Part shown: piece by piece, positions 1 to 9,657 of the stretch
Numbering within the stretch: the first letter of the stretch is position 1
How the letters are laid out: the number at the start of each line of letters is the position of its first letter
DNA from: Sulfurimonas sp.
GTDB lineage: Bacteria > Campylobacterota > Campylobacteria > Campylobacterales > Sulfurimonadaceae
NCBI GenBank assembly: GCA_028684815.1
Contig: JAQUFE010000003.1
Location: 29,708-93,707, forward strand
Direction of reading: 5' to 3'
Length of the DNA stretch: 64,000 bases
The notes under the pieces: generated by a model
Databases searched by the model: none
Told to the model about the DNA's origin: nothing
Seen by the model: the letters and a program-made list of their open reading frames with translations, nothing else
Translations under genes and position numbers: made by a program

Positions 1-224
1 TTGATAAGTTTAAAAAGTACAAAACAAGAGTATTTAAAAAGATAGAGAAAAAAACAATTATCTTTAAAAATATAGATGTTATTCCATATCCTAATACTAA
101 AGATGTTTATCAGATAACTTTTTATGAAAATTACAAATCTGATACTTTTGAGTTTAATGGAGATAAAACGCTAATTGTAAGACTTGATGAATCTGACAAG
201 ATGAAAATTTTAACAGAAAAATAA
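1..224 (+). CDS. C-terminal end of a Csd6/Pgp2-like L,D-carboxypeptidase (partial)
   Basis: This is an open frame that enters from the left edge (first full codon at base 3) and stops with TAA at 222-224, so only about 73 C-terminal residues are visible. The residues VIPYPNTKDVYQITFYENYKS and the ending KILTEK resemble, from memory, the C-terminal NTF2-like domain of the Helicobacter Csd6 / Campylobacter Pgp2 family, which trims peptidoglycan tetrapeptides to tripeptides. The YkuD catalytic domain lies outside the window and cannot be checked. The next gene starts one base after the stop and is a Csd4/Pgp1-type enzyme of the same pathway, which supports the call. It was too short for the ORF track. 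Confidence 0.55.
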   Translation, partial: DKFKKYKTRVFKKIEKKTIIFKNIDVIPYPNTKDVYQITFYENYKSDTFEFNGDKTLIVRLDESDKMKILTEK

Positions 225-225
225 A

Positions 226-1524
226 ATGATATATAAGAAATTATTTATACTTGTTTTTCTACTATTGCATCTATCCCTCTACGCTTCTACAGAAGTTCAA
301 CTTATAAAAAAGCAAAATAGTGACTCAAATACAACACTTCTAGTTATTGGGGGCATCCACGGAGATGAGCCAGGTGGATATTTTGCATCTTCAGTTTTGG
401 CATCCCACTATAAGATACTCTCTAAAAATCTCTGGATAGTCCCTGATTTAAATAAACTCAGTATTCAAGCAGATAAAAGAGGAATATATGGAGATATGAA
501 TAGGAAGTTCTCCTTTGTAAAAGATAGTGATAAGGACAAAAAGAGAGTCGAAGAGATTAAAAAAATTATCTTACAAGAAAATATCTCTTTGGTTTTAAAC
601 CTTCATGATGGAAATGGATTTTATAGAAAAGAGCATCAAGGAAATATCTTTAACCCAAATGCATGGGGACAAACTTGTGTAATAGACCAAAATAGACTCC
701 AACAAGAACAAGAGTTTGGGCATCTAGACTCTATAGCTTCTATTGTTACAACAAACATAAACAAAAAACTTATAAAACAGCACCATACACTTGGTGTTAG
801 AAACACAAACACAAAGTTTGAAGATGAGGCTATGCAACTCTCACTTACATACTTTGCAGTTACAAATAACAAACCAGCCTTTGCCATAGAAACAAGTAAG
901 CATCTCCCTACTCTGGCTCAAAAAGTATTTTATCAACTCCTAGCCATAGAAGAGTTTATGAAGATTATGGAGATTGAGTACGAAAGAGAGTTCGAGCTTA
1001 ATGAAAAAGAACTTGATAAAATATTATCAGATTATGGAGTTTTAAATATAAATAACAATATTTCATTGAATCTACATAATATAAAACCTTCCTTAAGTTA
1101 TATTCCGCTAAAATTATCCGGTAATGTATTTAAGTTTTCTCATCCGCTAGGTAGCATAAAGAAAACAAACAATAGTTTTGTTGTCTATATTGGCAATAAA
1201 ACAGTAACAACATTAAGACCTCAATATTTTGATATTGTAGAAAATAATGATAAAAAATTTGATGTTATTATAGATGGTAATTTAGATTCTGTTGAATTTA
1301 CCTCAACTTTTATTGTAACAGACGAGTTTAATATAGTTGACAGTGATAAGTTTCGTGTAAATATCATAGGTTATAGATCAAACGCTCCTAGTGAAACTGG
1401 AGTCGATATAAATCTAAAAAACTTAGACAAAAACTTTTCTGTTGATAAAAGTCATAAACTATATAGAGTGGAATTTTACAAAGACGGTAAATTTTACGCT
1501 ATGGCAAAGGCTTATTTTAAATAG
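226..1524 (+). CDS. Csd4/Pgp1-like M14 metallocarboxypeptidase (cell shape)
   Basis: 432 aa, close to the length of Helicobacter Csd4. Residues 1-20 are a signal peptide (hydrophobic, ending LYAS), so the enzyme should be periplasmic. The zinc site is visible as GGIHGDEPGG (His45, Glu48) and NLHDGNG (His127), with the probable catalytic Glu at 222 in FAIETSKH. The C-terminal 190 residues would be the accessory beta domains of this family. Csd4/Pgp1 removes the terminal residue from peptidoglycan tripeptides and is needed for helical shape. H. pylori Csd4 has Gln in place of the first zinc His; this protein has the canonical His, as I recall for Campylobacter Pgp1. It starts one base after the Csd6/Pgp2-like stop, so the two are almost certainly co-transcribed. 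Confidence 0.85.
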   Translation: MIYKKLFILVFLLLHLSLYASTEVQLIKKQNSDSNTTLLVIGGIHGDEPGGYFASSVLASHYKILSKNLWIVPDLNKLSIQADKRGIYGDMNRKFSFVKDSDKDKKRVEEIKKIILQENISLVLNLHDGNGFYRKEHQGNIFNPNAWGQTCVIDQNRLQQEQEFGHLDSIASIVTTNINKKLIKQHHTLGVRNTNTKFEDEAMQLSLTYFAVTNNKPAFAIETSKHLPTLAQKVFYQLLAIEEFMKIMEIEYEREFELNEKELDKILSDYGVLNINNNISLNLHNIKPSLSYIPLKLSGNVFKFSHPLGSIKKTNNSFVVYIGNKTVTTLRPQYFDIVENNDKKFDVIIDGNLDSVEFTSTFIVTDEFNIVDSDKFRVNIIGYRSNAPSETGVDINLKNLDKNFSVDKSHKLYRVEFYKDGKFYAMAKAYFK

Positions 1525-1535
1525 GATGTAAATTA

Positions 1536-3071
1536 ATGAAGAAAAAAACAAAACACTCTTATTCAAGTGTGATTTCTGTTAACCCATATAAAGAGAGTTA
1601 CTTTAGTGGTTCTTCAAAATTCCTTTTTAAAAACAACTCACCAAAATATGGTAAAGATCAATATGCAATTTCTTACCTAAATACAAAAAACTTTATAACA
1701 TCACAAATATCTATATCTAAAAACATACCAGATGAAGATATTTATGATGCTATAAATAACAGAGTCTATGATGAATTAGCCTTAGACCAAGCACTCAACT
1801 ATCAGATAGAGTTCATAGAAACATTTAACTCACCTAATCAAAATAACAAAAACTTTCTTGTCTTTATAGTAGATCCGAGCGAAATCAAGAAAACCTTTGC
1901 TAATGTTGTCTCAAAGATAAAGTATATTGACACCATTATACCCTCTCCTTTACTACTTAAATCCCTCTATCAAAAAGATATTATAGAGTCTAATGGTGTA
2001 GATGCTTTTATATATTTTCAAGAAAATGATGCTTCTATCACAATATATAGGGAAAAAGAATTTTTATATACTAAGTCTATAAATTTCTCTTTTTTACAAA
2101 TGCATGAGAGATTTTGTGAACTCTATGGTGAGAGGGTTTTGTATGAAGATTTTATCGATTTTCTAAGTAACTCTAGCCTAAAAGATACTCAGAGCGATTT
2201 TAAAGAGTATTTCATAAAACTCTATAAAGAGATATTTGCGCATATTAATGATATTTTGACTTATGTAAAAAGAGCCTATGATGTAAAAAAAATAGAGCAT
2301 ATTTATATAGATTTACAAATGCAGACTATCACAAAATTAGATGAGATGAGCGAGGTAGAGCTCGGTGTTAAGTCTAGTAGTTATGATTTTAATTATATTT
2401 TTAAAAGTGACGGCAGCTACACAGATCAACTCCATTTTTTGATGCATCTATATACGACTCTGTCAAAAGATGAGAGATATAACTGCAACTTTACTACATT
2501 TCATAGACCTCCAAAATTTGTGCAAAGACAGAGTGGTAAATTATTTATCTTCTGTGCAGCTTCTTTTGTTATTGCCCTTTTATACCCTTTTACATATTGG
2601 AGTTTGGCTTATGCACAAAATTTACAATATGAATTATTAAATGCAGAGTACACAGAACTTCACAATATGAAGATTACAAGAGAGGCAATTATCAAAAACA
2701 AAGAAGCGGCTAAAACGAACCTTTTTACTCTTCTTCAAAAAGAACAAGAAGATTATGCACAAAAGAAGGCCACTCTTATAAAGATTCACGACGTTAAAGT
2801 AAACTACCCTATGAAGGCAAAATTACTAACAATGTTTACAAAGGATTTAAATAAATTTACTATAAAAGTGAACTCTATTGCTTACAATGAAGATAAAGAT
2901 AAAAAAACCTTTACACTAAATCTACTTTCTAAAAAAGACAAAGAAATCACTCAAATGATAGAGTATTTGACAAAAGTTTATGAAGGAAAATATGATTTTT
3001 CTCTAAGACGCATAGAGCTAAAAAATGAGCCAAATCAATATTTTAGTGAATTAAAGGTGATTATATTATGA
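1536..3071 (+). CDS. PilM/PilN-like (GspL/MshI-like) pilus assembly protein
   Basis: 511 aa. The N-terminal part of about 330 residues is soluble and reads like a divergent actin-like PilM/GspL domain. One membrane segment follows at roughly 334-356 (LFIFCAASFVIALLYPF), then a helical stretch and a small C-terminal domain typical of PilN. It would form the inner-membrane platform linking the cytoplasmic ATPase to the periplasmic ring. It is the first gene of the nine-gene cluster, and its stop overlaps the next start in an ATGA. Sequence divergence is high, so the assignment rests on architecture and neighbours. Confidence 0.65.
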   Translation: MKKKTKHSYSSVISVNPYKESYFSGSSKFLFKNNSPKYGKDQYAISYLNTKNFITSQISISKNIPDEDIYDAINNRVYDELALDQALNYQIEFIETFNSPNQNNKNFLVFIVDPSEIKKTFANVVSKIKYIDTIIPSPLLLKSLYQKDIIESNGVDAFIYFQENDASITIYREKEFLYTKSINFSFLQMHERFCELYGERVLYEDFIDFLSNSSLKDTQSDFKEYFIKLYKEIFAHINDILTYVKRAYDVKKIEHIYIDLQMQTITKLDEMSEVELGVKSSSYDFNYIFKSDGSYTDQLHFLMHLYTTLSKDERYNCNFTTFHRPPKFVQRQSGKLFIFCAASFVIALLYPFTYWSLAYAQNLQYELLNAEYTELHNMKITREAIIKNKEAAKTNLFTLLQKEQEDYAQKKATLIKIHDVKVNYPMKAKLLTMFTKDLNKFTIKVNSIAYNEDKDKKTFTLNLLSKKDKEITQMIEYLTKVYEGKYDFSLRRIELKNEPNQYFSELKVIIL

Positions 3072-3700
3072 AAATAATTACTGAAGATTTTTTACAAAAT
3101 ATGGATGCCTCATTTAAAAATAAGAGCAAAAAAGATATCTATATGACATATATTATGATTTTTGGTATCATTTTTACCTTTTCTTATCTCCTCTTTTGGG
3201 ATAGTTCTGAAGCTGCATTTACAGAAAAAAATATGCAGATAAATCAACTCTCTTCTAAAATAACTGCCGATGAAGCTTACTTAGAGGCAAACCCTGAGAA
3301 TAAAATTCTTAACTTAGATCTTGAGATAAACAAATTAGATAGTGCTCTTAAAATACACAAAGAGAACAACGCTTATATAAAGGCCAAGATAGGAACTATC
3401 TCTTCACTTATTTATGATGAGAAAATTTGGGGTGAGTATCTGCACTCTATCTCTATTAACGCTAATAAATATGGTGTTAAAATCATAGATTTTACAAATG
3501 AATATGCAAATACGGATAGAGCTTTTGGGCATATACTAGATATCAATCTAACAACAACTTCCAACTATAAAGATACGCTTAAGTTTATAAATTCACTAGA
3601 GCAGAGTGAGCTAGTAGTAGATGTTCACAGGTTAGCAATAAAATCAAATGAGAGTCTAGATACTAACCTATCAATTTCAGTCTGGGGGATTACATACTAA
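3068..3700 (+). CDS. PilO/MshJ-like inner-membrane assembly protein
   Basis: 210 aa with one membrane segment near residues 27-46 (MTYIMIFGIIFTFSYLLFW), then a long helical region (residues 50-110) that is probably coiled coil, then a small alpha/beta domain ending SLDTNLSISVWGITY. This is the layout of PilO / GspM / MshJ proteins, which pair with the PilN-like partner. The start ATG overlaps the upstream stop by 4 bases, and the next gene begins within its own stop (TAATG). The role is inferred from topology and position. Confidence 0.6.
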   Translation: MKIITEDFLQNMDASFKNKSKKDIYMTYIMIFGIIFTFSYLLFWDSSEAAFTEKNMQINQLSSKITADEAYLEANPENKILNLDLEINKLDSALKIHKENNAYIKAKIGTISSLIYDEKIWGEYLHSISINANKYGVKIIDFTNEYANTDRAFGHILDINLTTTSNYKDTLKFINSLEQSELVVDVHRLAIKSNESLDTNLSISVWGITY

Positions 3701-4161
3701 TGAAAATATGCAAAATCATCATAGCATCTCTCCTGTTTTTACAGACGACCTACAGTGCCAATGAGCTCTCATGGGTTGATACTCAAATAGATGCTATCAA
3801 GCCAGAAAGAGTAGGTATAGATGATTCAAAAATTATAAAAGTAGAAGACCCTTTTATATTTTTCAAAAAAGACTCTAAAAAAGATAAGAGTATAAAAATC
3901 TCTACTTCTGTAAAACACAAAAATATTGTAAAGCAAATTCCTAGCACAAATAATGATGTAAAACAAACACCTCCTGATATGAAACTCAGTGCTATTATAA
4001 ACAACTCTGCACTTATAAATGGAGAGTGGTATAGAGTAAACCAATATGTAGCAGATTTTATGGTGTTGAGCGTCACAAGAACGAGCGTAGTGCTTACAAA
4101 AGGCAAAGAGAAGTTAGTTCTTACTACAAACGAGCAAAACAAAAATCTAAAATTTAAATAA
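3700..4161 (+). CDS. Small exported PilP/MshK-like protein
   Basis: 153 aa with a signal peptide (residues 1-19, IIIASLLFLQTTYS). A Lys-rich low-complexity middle is followed by a compact C-terminal domain, DMKLSAIINNSALINGEWYRVNQYV, resembling the periplasmic homology region of GspC/PilP/MshK proteins that contact the secretin. It sits directly between the PilO-like gene and the secretin gene, the usual place for such a linker. Family membership is inferred and no strict motif decides it. Confidence 0.55.
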   Translation: MKICKIIIASLLFLQTTYSANELSWVDTQIDAIKPERVGIDDSKIIKVEDPFIFFKKDSKKDKSIKISTSVKHKNIVKQIPSTNNDVKQTPPDMKLSAIINNSALINGEWYRVNQYVADFMVLSVTRTSVVLTKGKEKLVLTTNEQNKNLKFK

Positions 4162-4175
4162 ACTAGGATTAGAGA

Positions 4176-5795
4176 ATGAAATTTATAAAAAAAATAGTTA
4201 CCTTTTCACTACTTACACTTCTTCTATCAAGTAGTTCTTATGCAAATTGTTCCTATGAACTCTTTAGTATAAGTTCTACAAAAGATACAAAAATTATAGA
4301 TTTTATAGAGCAACTTAGTGATGAATGTGAATTTAGCGTGATAGTCACTGATCCTCATGCTCAAAATTTTTTAGAGACTAAGCTGAACAAAACTCACCTT
4401 AAAAATCTGACTATAGAGGAAGTGTTAAATATCATATTAAAAGAGAACAACCTTTACTATGAACTGCAAAACAACATATTAAAAATTTCATATTTAAATA
4501 CAAAAATTTTTGGCATAGATTATATCCTCTCACAAAGAAAAGGTAGTGGAAGCACAAACATAACTCTTAGTTCATCATCTGCGACAAGCACCTCTGCAAA
4601 CAGTACAGCAAGAGCTGGAACTAATTCTAATACTTCTACAGATGGTAACCCATCAGCAGAGTCAGGAATAAAAATCGAATCTACTGATGAAGTGAAATTT
4701 TGGGAAGAGCTTGATTTAGAACTTCAAAGAGTTATTAACAGACCTCAAGATCTATATCAAGCAGATGCTCCTATTATTAACAAAAATGCTGGGCTTATCA
4801 CTATTACCGCTACTGTTAAACAGATGCAAAGACTTGAAAAATACTTAAAAAAACTTCAAGACAAGGTTCAGTTACAAGTCCTTATAGATGTACAACTCCT
4901 ATCTGTTACAATGGAAGAAGGCAAGAGTACTGGAGTTGATTGGCAGCAACTCTATAAACTTCAAAACCTTGAGCTCTCTACTAACTATATCTCCAAAGGA
5001 AATGTTCTTGAATGGGATGAGAAAGGGATAACTAAAGTCGGAGCTCAGACTGCAAATAATGCGAATCTTCTTACAATTAAAGCAGGTGGTAGCCTAAATG
5101 AAGTTATAAAATTTCTACAAACACAAGGTGATGTTGTATCTATATCAAACCCAAAAGTCTTAACTCTTAACAACCAACCAGCACTAATCACTGCAGGGAC
5201 TGAGTATTTTTACAAAATAAAATCTGAAACAAATCAACAAGGCTCAGGTGGTGGAGTAGCAGCTACAACTCAAAATGACACTATCCAGTCTGTTTTTGCA
5301 GGGGTACTTTTAGATATCACTCCAGAAATTGCTGATGACAAGACTATAACACTAAAAATAAATCCATCACTATCTGAGACTTCACAAGACTTGTCACAAA
5401 AAACTTCAGAAGATAGAAAAATGCCACCGGATCTTAATCGTCGCCAGCTCTCATCTGTTGTAACAGTAAAGGATGGAAATAGAATTATTTTAGGTGGTTT
5501 AATTAACTCAAGAAATGTACAAAAATCCAATAAAGTTCCACTCTTAGGAGATATTCCAGGTTTAAGTTACCTCTTTAAATATGAGGAGACAACAAAACAG
5601 GTTCAAGAACTTGTAATTGTTATTGAACCTCATATCATAGATAGGGCTAACAACGTCCTCTCTCTTAGTGATCTAGGTTACGAGGGTATTTCTGACTCCG
5701 CCGCTGGTATAAAAAATCTACCTATCTCAACAGATTTAAATGGCGAGATAGAGTCTAAAGAAGTCCAAGCGGTTAAAGATCAAGATGAAAAATAA
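4176..5795 (+). CDS. mshL: Secretin of the PilQ/MshL/GspD family
   Basis: 539 aa with a signal peptide (residues 1-24, ending SSYANC). Residues 30-110 look like an STN-type N domain. A Ser/Thr-rich linker of about 40 residues at 118-165 comes before the secretin core. The hallmark C-terminal region is clear: VTVKDGNRIILGGLI, then NKVPLLGDIPGLSYLF and ELVIVIEPHII. The protein would form the outer-membrane channel for the pilus or secreted substrate. The start of the next ATPase gene overlaps this stop, as is common in MSHA loci (mshL-mshM). The MSHA assignment over T4aP or T2SS rests on the following mshM-N-E-G-like order. Confidence 0.85.
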   Translation: MKFIKKIVTFSLLTLLLSSSSYANCSYELFSISSTKDTKIIDFIEQLSDECEFSVIVTDPHAQNFLETKLNKTHLKNLTIEEVLNIILKENNLYYELQNNILKISYLNTKIFGIDYILSQRKGSGSTNITLSSSSATSTSANSTARAGTNSNTSTDGNPSAESGIKIESTDEVKFWEELDLELQRVINRPQDLYQADAPIINKNAGLITITATVKQMQRLEKYLKKLQDKVQLQVLIDVQLLSVTMEEGKSTGVDWQQLYKLQNLELSTNYISKGNVLEWDEKGITKVGAQTANNANLLTIKAGGSLNEVIKFLQTQGDVVSISNPKVLTLNNQPALITAGTEYFYKIKSETNQQGSGGGVAATTQNDTIQSVFAGVLLDITPEIADDKTITLKINPSLSETSQDLSQKTSEDRKMPPDLNRRQLSSVVTVKDGNRIILGGLINSRNVQKSNKVPLLGDIPGLSYLFKYEETTKQVQELVIVIEPHIIDRANNVLSLSDLGYEGISDSAAGIKNLPISTDLNGEIESKEVQAVKDQDEK

Positions 5796-6600
5796 TATCT
5801 TTGAAAATTCTAAGGGCGTTTTTCTTGACTCTGTTGATTCAAAAGACTATGTACAGCTAGACCGTGTCTCATCAATATATCAATCTTTAAAGAATTCTGT
5901 CAAAAAGCCTCTAAAAATGGTGCTTTTATATGGTAAACCAGGTACTGGTAAGAGTATGTTTTTAAACAAACTCTATCATGATCTCTCAGCTTCTCAAAAA
6001 GTAATTATATATCAAACTCCTATCCTTGATGAGAGTGAATTTTTTAAATCTCTTGCGCAAGATATTTTTGATATAGAGTATCAAGGGGAGTTAAACTTTA
6101 CGCAATTTATGAATATAGTTAAAAACAATAGTTTTGAAGATTTAGAAGTACCACTGGTGCTTTTAGACGAGGCTCAACTATATTCTAATCTTATGATGGA
6201 GAAAATCAGGCTTCTCTCAGACACAAGAAGTGTAAAGTTTGTTATAACTCTGCACAAAACAAACAAAGAAGATCTTATTGCAAAAGAGCATTTCAAAACT
6301 AGGATTTGGGAGACCATAGAGTTGGATAATGCTCTAAGCAATGAACTAAAAATTTACATACAAAAAAAACTAATCAAAGCGGACTGTTATGACACTGCAA
6401 ATATGTTTAGCCAAAGTAGCGTAAACTTGATATATAAACTGACACAAGGTAACTATAGAGAGACTAACAAACTTCTATATACTCTTTTTGATATATACTC
6501 ATGGTATATACAAAACTCTCCAAATAGTATAAAAACAGATGAAGTGTCAAAAAAAATCATAGAGATGTCAGCAATCCATACAGGCCTTATAGATGCTTAA
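5785..6600 (+). CDS. mshM: MshM/ExeA-like AAA ATPase
   Basis: 271 aa cytoplasmic ATPase. Walker A is YGKPGTGKSM (about residues 49-58) and Walker B is VPLVLLDEAQ. The C-terminal third is helical, as in the ExeA/MshM/GspA family, which is thought to help assemble or position the secretin. Unlike ExeA, it has no peptidoglycan-binding tail. The start overlaps the secretin stop and the stop overlaps the next start, so translation is coupled. Confidence 0.8.
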   Translation: MKNNIFENSKGVFLDSVDSKDYVQLDRVSSIYQSLKNSVKKPLKMVLLYGKPGTGKSMFLNKLYHDLSASQKVIIYQTPILDESEFFKSLAQDIFDIEYQGELNFTQFMNIVKNNSFEDLEVPLVLLDEAQLYSNLMMEKIRLLSDTRSVKFVITLHKTNKEDLIAKEHFKTRIWETIELDNALSNELKIYIQKKLIKADCYDTANMFSQSSVNLIYKLTQGNYRETNKLLYTLFDIYSWYIQNSPNSIKTDEVSKKIIEMSAIHTGLIDA

Positions 6601-7369
6601 TGTATATGATTTAGAAAAAAAGTATAGGCTCTATAAACTAAAAAGCTATATACCATATATGGTCGTATTTGTAAGTTTATGTGTCATTTTCACAGTTATC
6701 TTGTTTGTTAAAAACTCTGATATGTTTAAGAGTAACAAAGCACAGCACAACCAAAAAACTCTCCAAACTCAGATAGAACAAGCAAAAATCACACCTAAAG
6801 AAGAAGTTATTGAAAAGGAAGTCATTGAAAAAAATGAAACGCTTATTCTTACTCCATCACTAAACTTTATGTCAAACATAAAGGATAGCCCTATTGAGGT
6901 GAAACAGCAAAGAGTTGTTAATAAAGAGCAAAGAGAAAAAAACACTCAACAAGAAGAGGCGAAGCAAGAGGTATTTTTAAAACCTACAAATGAAGAGTTA
7001 GATGCAGCTATTATTGAAGAAATAGAAATCCATAAAAGCCATCCACTAAAGATACAAAGACAAAATACCCAAAATGATTTAAACCTTGTTTTAGAGAGAT
7101 TTAGCAAAAACAATAATCCTGCACTTAGTCTCTTTATTGCTAAAAAATATTATGAAATGCAAGACTATCATCAGTCATATAACTATGCTTTAATCACCAA
7201 CAGAATCAACGATAACATAGAGGCTAGTTGGATTGTATTTGCAAAGTCTTTAGTTAAACTCGGTAGAAGGGATGAAGCTATAAAAACACTAAATAGCTAT
7301 TTTAAGTATTCAAAATCAACTCAAGCAAAAACTCTCTTAGAAGAGATAGAGAGAGGAAAGTTTAGATGA
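6593..7369 (+). CDS. MshN-like TPR protein with one membrane anchor
   Basis: 258 aa. A short cytoplasmic tail leads into one membrane segment (about residues 21-40, YMVVFVSLCVIFTVILFV). A Lys/Glu/Gln-rich stretch of about 110 residues probably spans the periplasm. The C-terminal third has TPR-like helices (ALSLFIAKKYYEMQDYHQSYNYAL and WIVFAKSLVKLGRRDEAIKTL). This matches MshN of MSHA loci, and the position between the MshM-like and MshE-like genes agrees. It overlaps the upstream gene by 8 bases. Confidence 0.65.
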   Translation: MLNVYDLEKKYRLYKLKSYIPYMVVFVSLCVIFTVILFVKNSDMFKSNKAQHNQKTLQTQIEQAKITPKEEVIEKEVIEKNETLILTPSLNFMSNIKDSPIEVKQQRVVNKEQREKNTQQEEAKQEVFLKPTNEELDAAIIEEIEIHKSHPLKIQRQNTQNDLNLVLERFSKNNNPALSLFIAKKYYEMQDYHQSYNYALITNRINDNIEASWIVFAKSLVKLGRRDEAIKTLNSYFKYSKSTQAKTLLEEIERGKFR

Positions 7370-7908
7370 AAATAATTCTATTTGTACTTTTAGCTTTTAA
7401 TATATATGCAGATATAAAACAGGATATGCTTAATCTTTATCAAGATAAAAAATATAAAGAAGCTTGTATTATGGGATTTGCTAATTTTAAATATAAAGAG
7501 CAAGATGAAGATTTCGTTTCACTATACGCTTTTTCTTGTCTTCATTCAGACTATATAGATAGACTAGCCTTACCTATAGCTATGCTAAAACTCTCAAGTG
7601 AAGCTCGTGCTAATTCAGCTTATTTTTCTACCATACTTATGCAAAAAAAACTTCTATACCATGCACTTATAGATAATAAGGACCTATCACTTTTAAGATT
7701 TCCTTCCACTGACTATGTACTCTCTAAAGTATTTGATTTTTATGTTGAACTTGGCATTCATGAACAAAAAGAGGTTTATTTGTTTGTTGATAAAGAAGAT
7801 GAAAAATTAAAATATAAACTATATATTAGAAATGATAAAGAACTAAAAAAAATGGTCATTGAAGAGTTTTATGATACAATCCTTCTAAAAACGCACACAT
7901 ACTGGTAG
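7366..7908 (+). CDS. Exported helical protein of the pilus cluster, unknown function
   Basis: 180 aa, not recognised. It begins with a short signal peptide (MKIILFVLLAFNIYA, residues 1-15). The mature part is mostly helical, with a SEL1/TPR-like feel in residues 18-80 (YQDKKYKEACIMGFANF), and ends in a short beta-rich region. Its start overlaps the MshN-like stop by 4 bases and the MshE-like gene follows 12 bases later, so it belongs to the assembly operon and probably acts in the periplasm. No function is claimed. Confidence 0.6.
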   Translation: MKIILFVLLAFNIYADIKQDMLNLYQDKKYKEACIMGFANFKYKEQDEDFVSLYAFSCLHSDYIDRLALPIAMLKLSSEARANSAYFSTILMQKKLLYHALIDNKDLSLLRFPSTDYVLSKVFDFYVELGIHEQKEVYLFVDKEDEKLKYKLYIRNDKELKKMVIEEFYDTILLKTHTYW

Positions 7909-7920
7909 AGTGAAACTATA

Positions 7921-9657
7921 ATGGACAGAATAACAAACGATTTACTTGCAAATGGCTCTATAATGCAGTCACAAGTTGACAGATTGCTAGCAAAAGGCTT
8001 GAGTTCAGATTTAATTTTAAGAGATATTACTCTATCTGGGTTTATGACTATGGATAGACTTATCCGCTTTATAGTTGAAAAAATCAGAAATGGTGTTTAC
8101 GAACTCTCAATCATTGACAATTATGACTATATAAGCGAAAAAGACGTTTTGCAAAAACTCTCTAGTGAGATGGAACTATCTTTCTTGGATCTAGACTCTA
8201 TAGATATGGACTACAAACTTACTAATAATGTGTCAATAGCACAACTTAAAAAATATACAGCGCTCCCCGTCTCTCAAGATGAGATGTATATAACTATAGC
8301 CTTTAGTGATCCCTTAAACATCGAAGCACAAGAAGCCATTCAAAGAGTCTTCCCAAGAAAAATCATAAAAATAGCTACAGCTACAAAAAAACAGATTCAT
8401 TCTTATCTCTTTAAAGTAGAGTTAAAAGATAGTGTAAAAGATTTAGTTAAAAAAATAAAAGATGAGCTTAACTCCATTAGTTCTATAGAAGAACAGCAAG
8501 ATGCCTCATCTATTTTACTCCTTATTGATGTTATCTTAAGGGCATGTATTAGAAGTAGAGCTAGCGATGTTCACATAGAACCAACTGAGAAAAACTGTGT
8601 AGTTCGGGGACGCATAGATGGTAAACTAGCTGAAATTTTTATCTTTGAAAAAGATATCTACCCTCCATTAGCATCAAGACTAAAACTACTAGCAAATCTA
8701 GATATTGCTGAGAGAAGAAAACCTCAAGATGGCCGTTTTTCAAGCAATATTGGGGATAGAGAGTATGATTTTCGTATATCTACGCTTCCTATTCTCTATG
8801 GTGAATCCATTGTTATGCGCATCCTTGATAAGGAAAAAGCCCTTGTAAGATTAGAAGATGCTGGCATGGATTCGCTAAGCTACAACAAACTCCTAAAAGG
8901 ACTTAAAGAACCATTTGGCATCATCCTAGTAACTGGCCCAACAGGAAGTGGCAAGACTACAACACTCTATGGTGCCTTAAACGAACTTAGAAATGTAGAA
9001 GACAAAGTTATTACAGTTGAAGATCCTGTAGAGTACAGGATGAACCTTATCCAACAAGTTCAAGTAAATCCTAAAATCGGCTTAACTTTTAGCGTTGCAC
9101 TAAGATCTATCCTTAGACAAGATCCAGATAAAATCATGATAGGTGAGATTCGTGACCAAGAGACACTAGAAATCGCCATCAAAGCTGCACTTACTGGTCA
9201 CTTAGTTATCTCTACACTCCATACAAACGACTCTATAAGCGCTATACCGCGTATGGTAGATATGGGCATAGAAAACTACCTTATAAGCGGTGCATTGGTT
9301 GCTATTCAAGCGCAAAGGCTAGTTAGAAAAATTTGCACTAAGTGCAGGGTGATTGAAAAAATTCCAGCATCTATCATTGAGGGCATAAGCGAATTCCTTC
9401 CGCAAAACTACATTTTTTACAAAGGCGAAGGATGCAAAGAGTGTAACGATACTGGATATATGGGAAGAGAGATGATTTGTGAAGTTTTAAATATTACGGA
9501 TAAACTATCATCCCTTATAGCTAAAGGCGCATCCAAAGAGGTTCTGCTGCAACAGGCTGTAGATGAAGGTTTCATAGGTATCTTTGAAAATGGAATTCAA
9601 AAAGCACTAGATGGAGTTACAAGCATTGAAGAGGTACTTAGGGTAGCAAAAGGATGA
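7921..9657 (+). CDS. mshE: MshE/GspE/PilB-type assembly ATPase
   Basis: 578 aa hexameric ATPase that powers pilin or pseudopilin polymerisation. Residues 1-160 form the MshEN/GspE N-terminal domain. The core contains ASDVHIEPTE, Walker A GPTGSGKTTT (about residue 340), Walker B MIGEIRDQETLE and the His box HLVISTLHTND. Near the C-terminus, CTKCR...CKECNDTG supplies the four cysteines of the zinc knob found in GspE/PilB. No retraction ATPase (PilT) is present in the window. It is followed with a 4-base overlap by its membrane partner. Confidence 0.9.
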   Translation: MDRITNDLLANGSIMQSQVDRLLAKGLSSDLILRDITLSGFMTMDRLIRFIVEKIRNGVYELSIIDNYDYISEKDVLQKLSSEMELSFLDLDSIDMDYKLTNNVSIAQLKKYTALPVSQDEMYITIAFSDPLNIEAQEAIQRVFPRKIIKIATATKKQIHSYLFKVELKDSVKDLVKKIKDELNSISSIEEQQDASSILLLIDVILRACIRSRASDVHIEPTEKNCVVRGRIDGKLAEIFIFEKDIYPPLASRLKLLANLDIAERRKPQDGRFSSNIGDREYDFRISTLPILYGESIVMRILDKEKALVRLEDAGMDSLSYNKLLKGLKEPFGIILVTGPTGSGKTTTLYGALNELRNVEDKVITVEDPVEYRMNLIQQVQVNPKIGLTFSVALRSILRQDPDKIMIGEIRDQETLEIAIKAALTGHLVISTLHTNDSISAIPRMVDMGIENYLISGALVAIQAQRLVRKICTKCRVIEKIPASIIEGISEFLPQNYIFYKGEGCKECNDTGYMGREMICEVLNITDKLSSLIAKGASKEVLLQQAVDEGFIGIFENGIQKALDGVTSIEEVLRVAKG

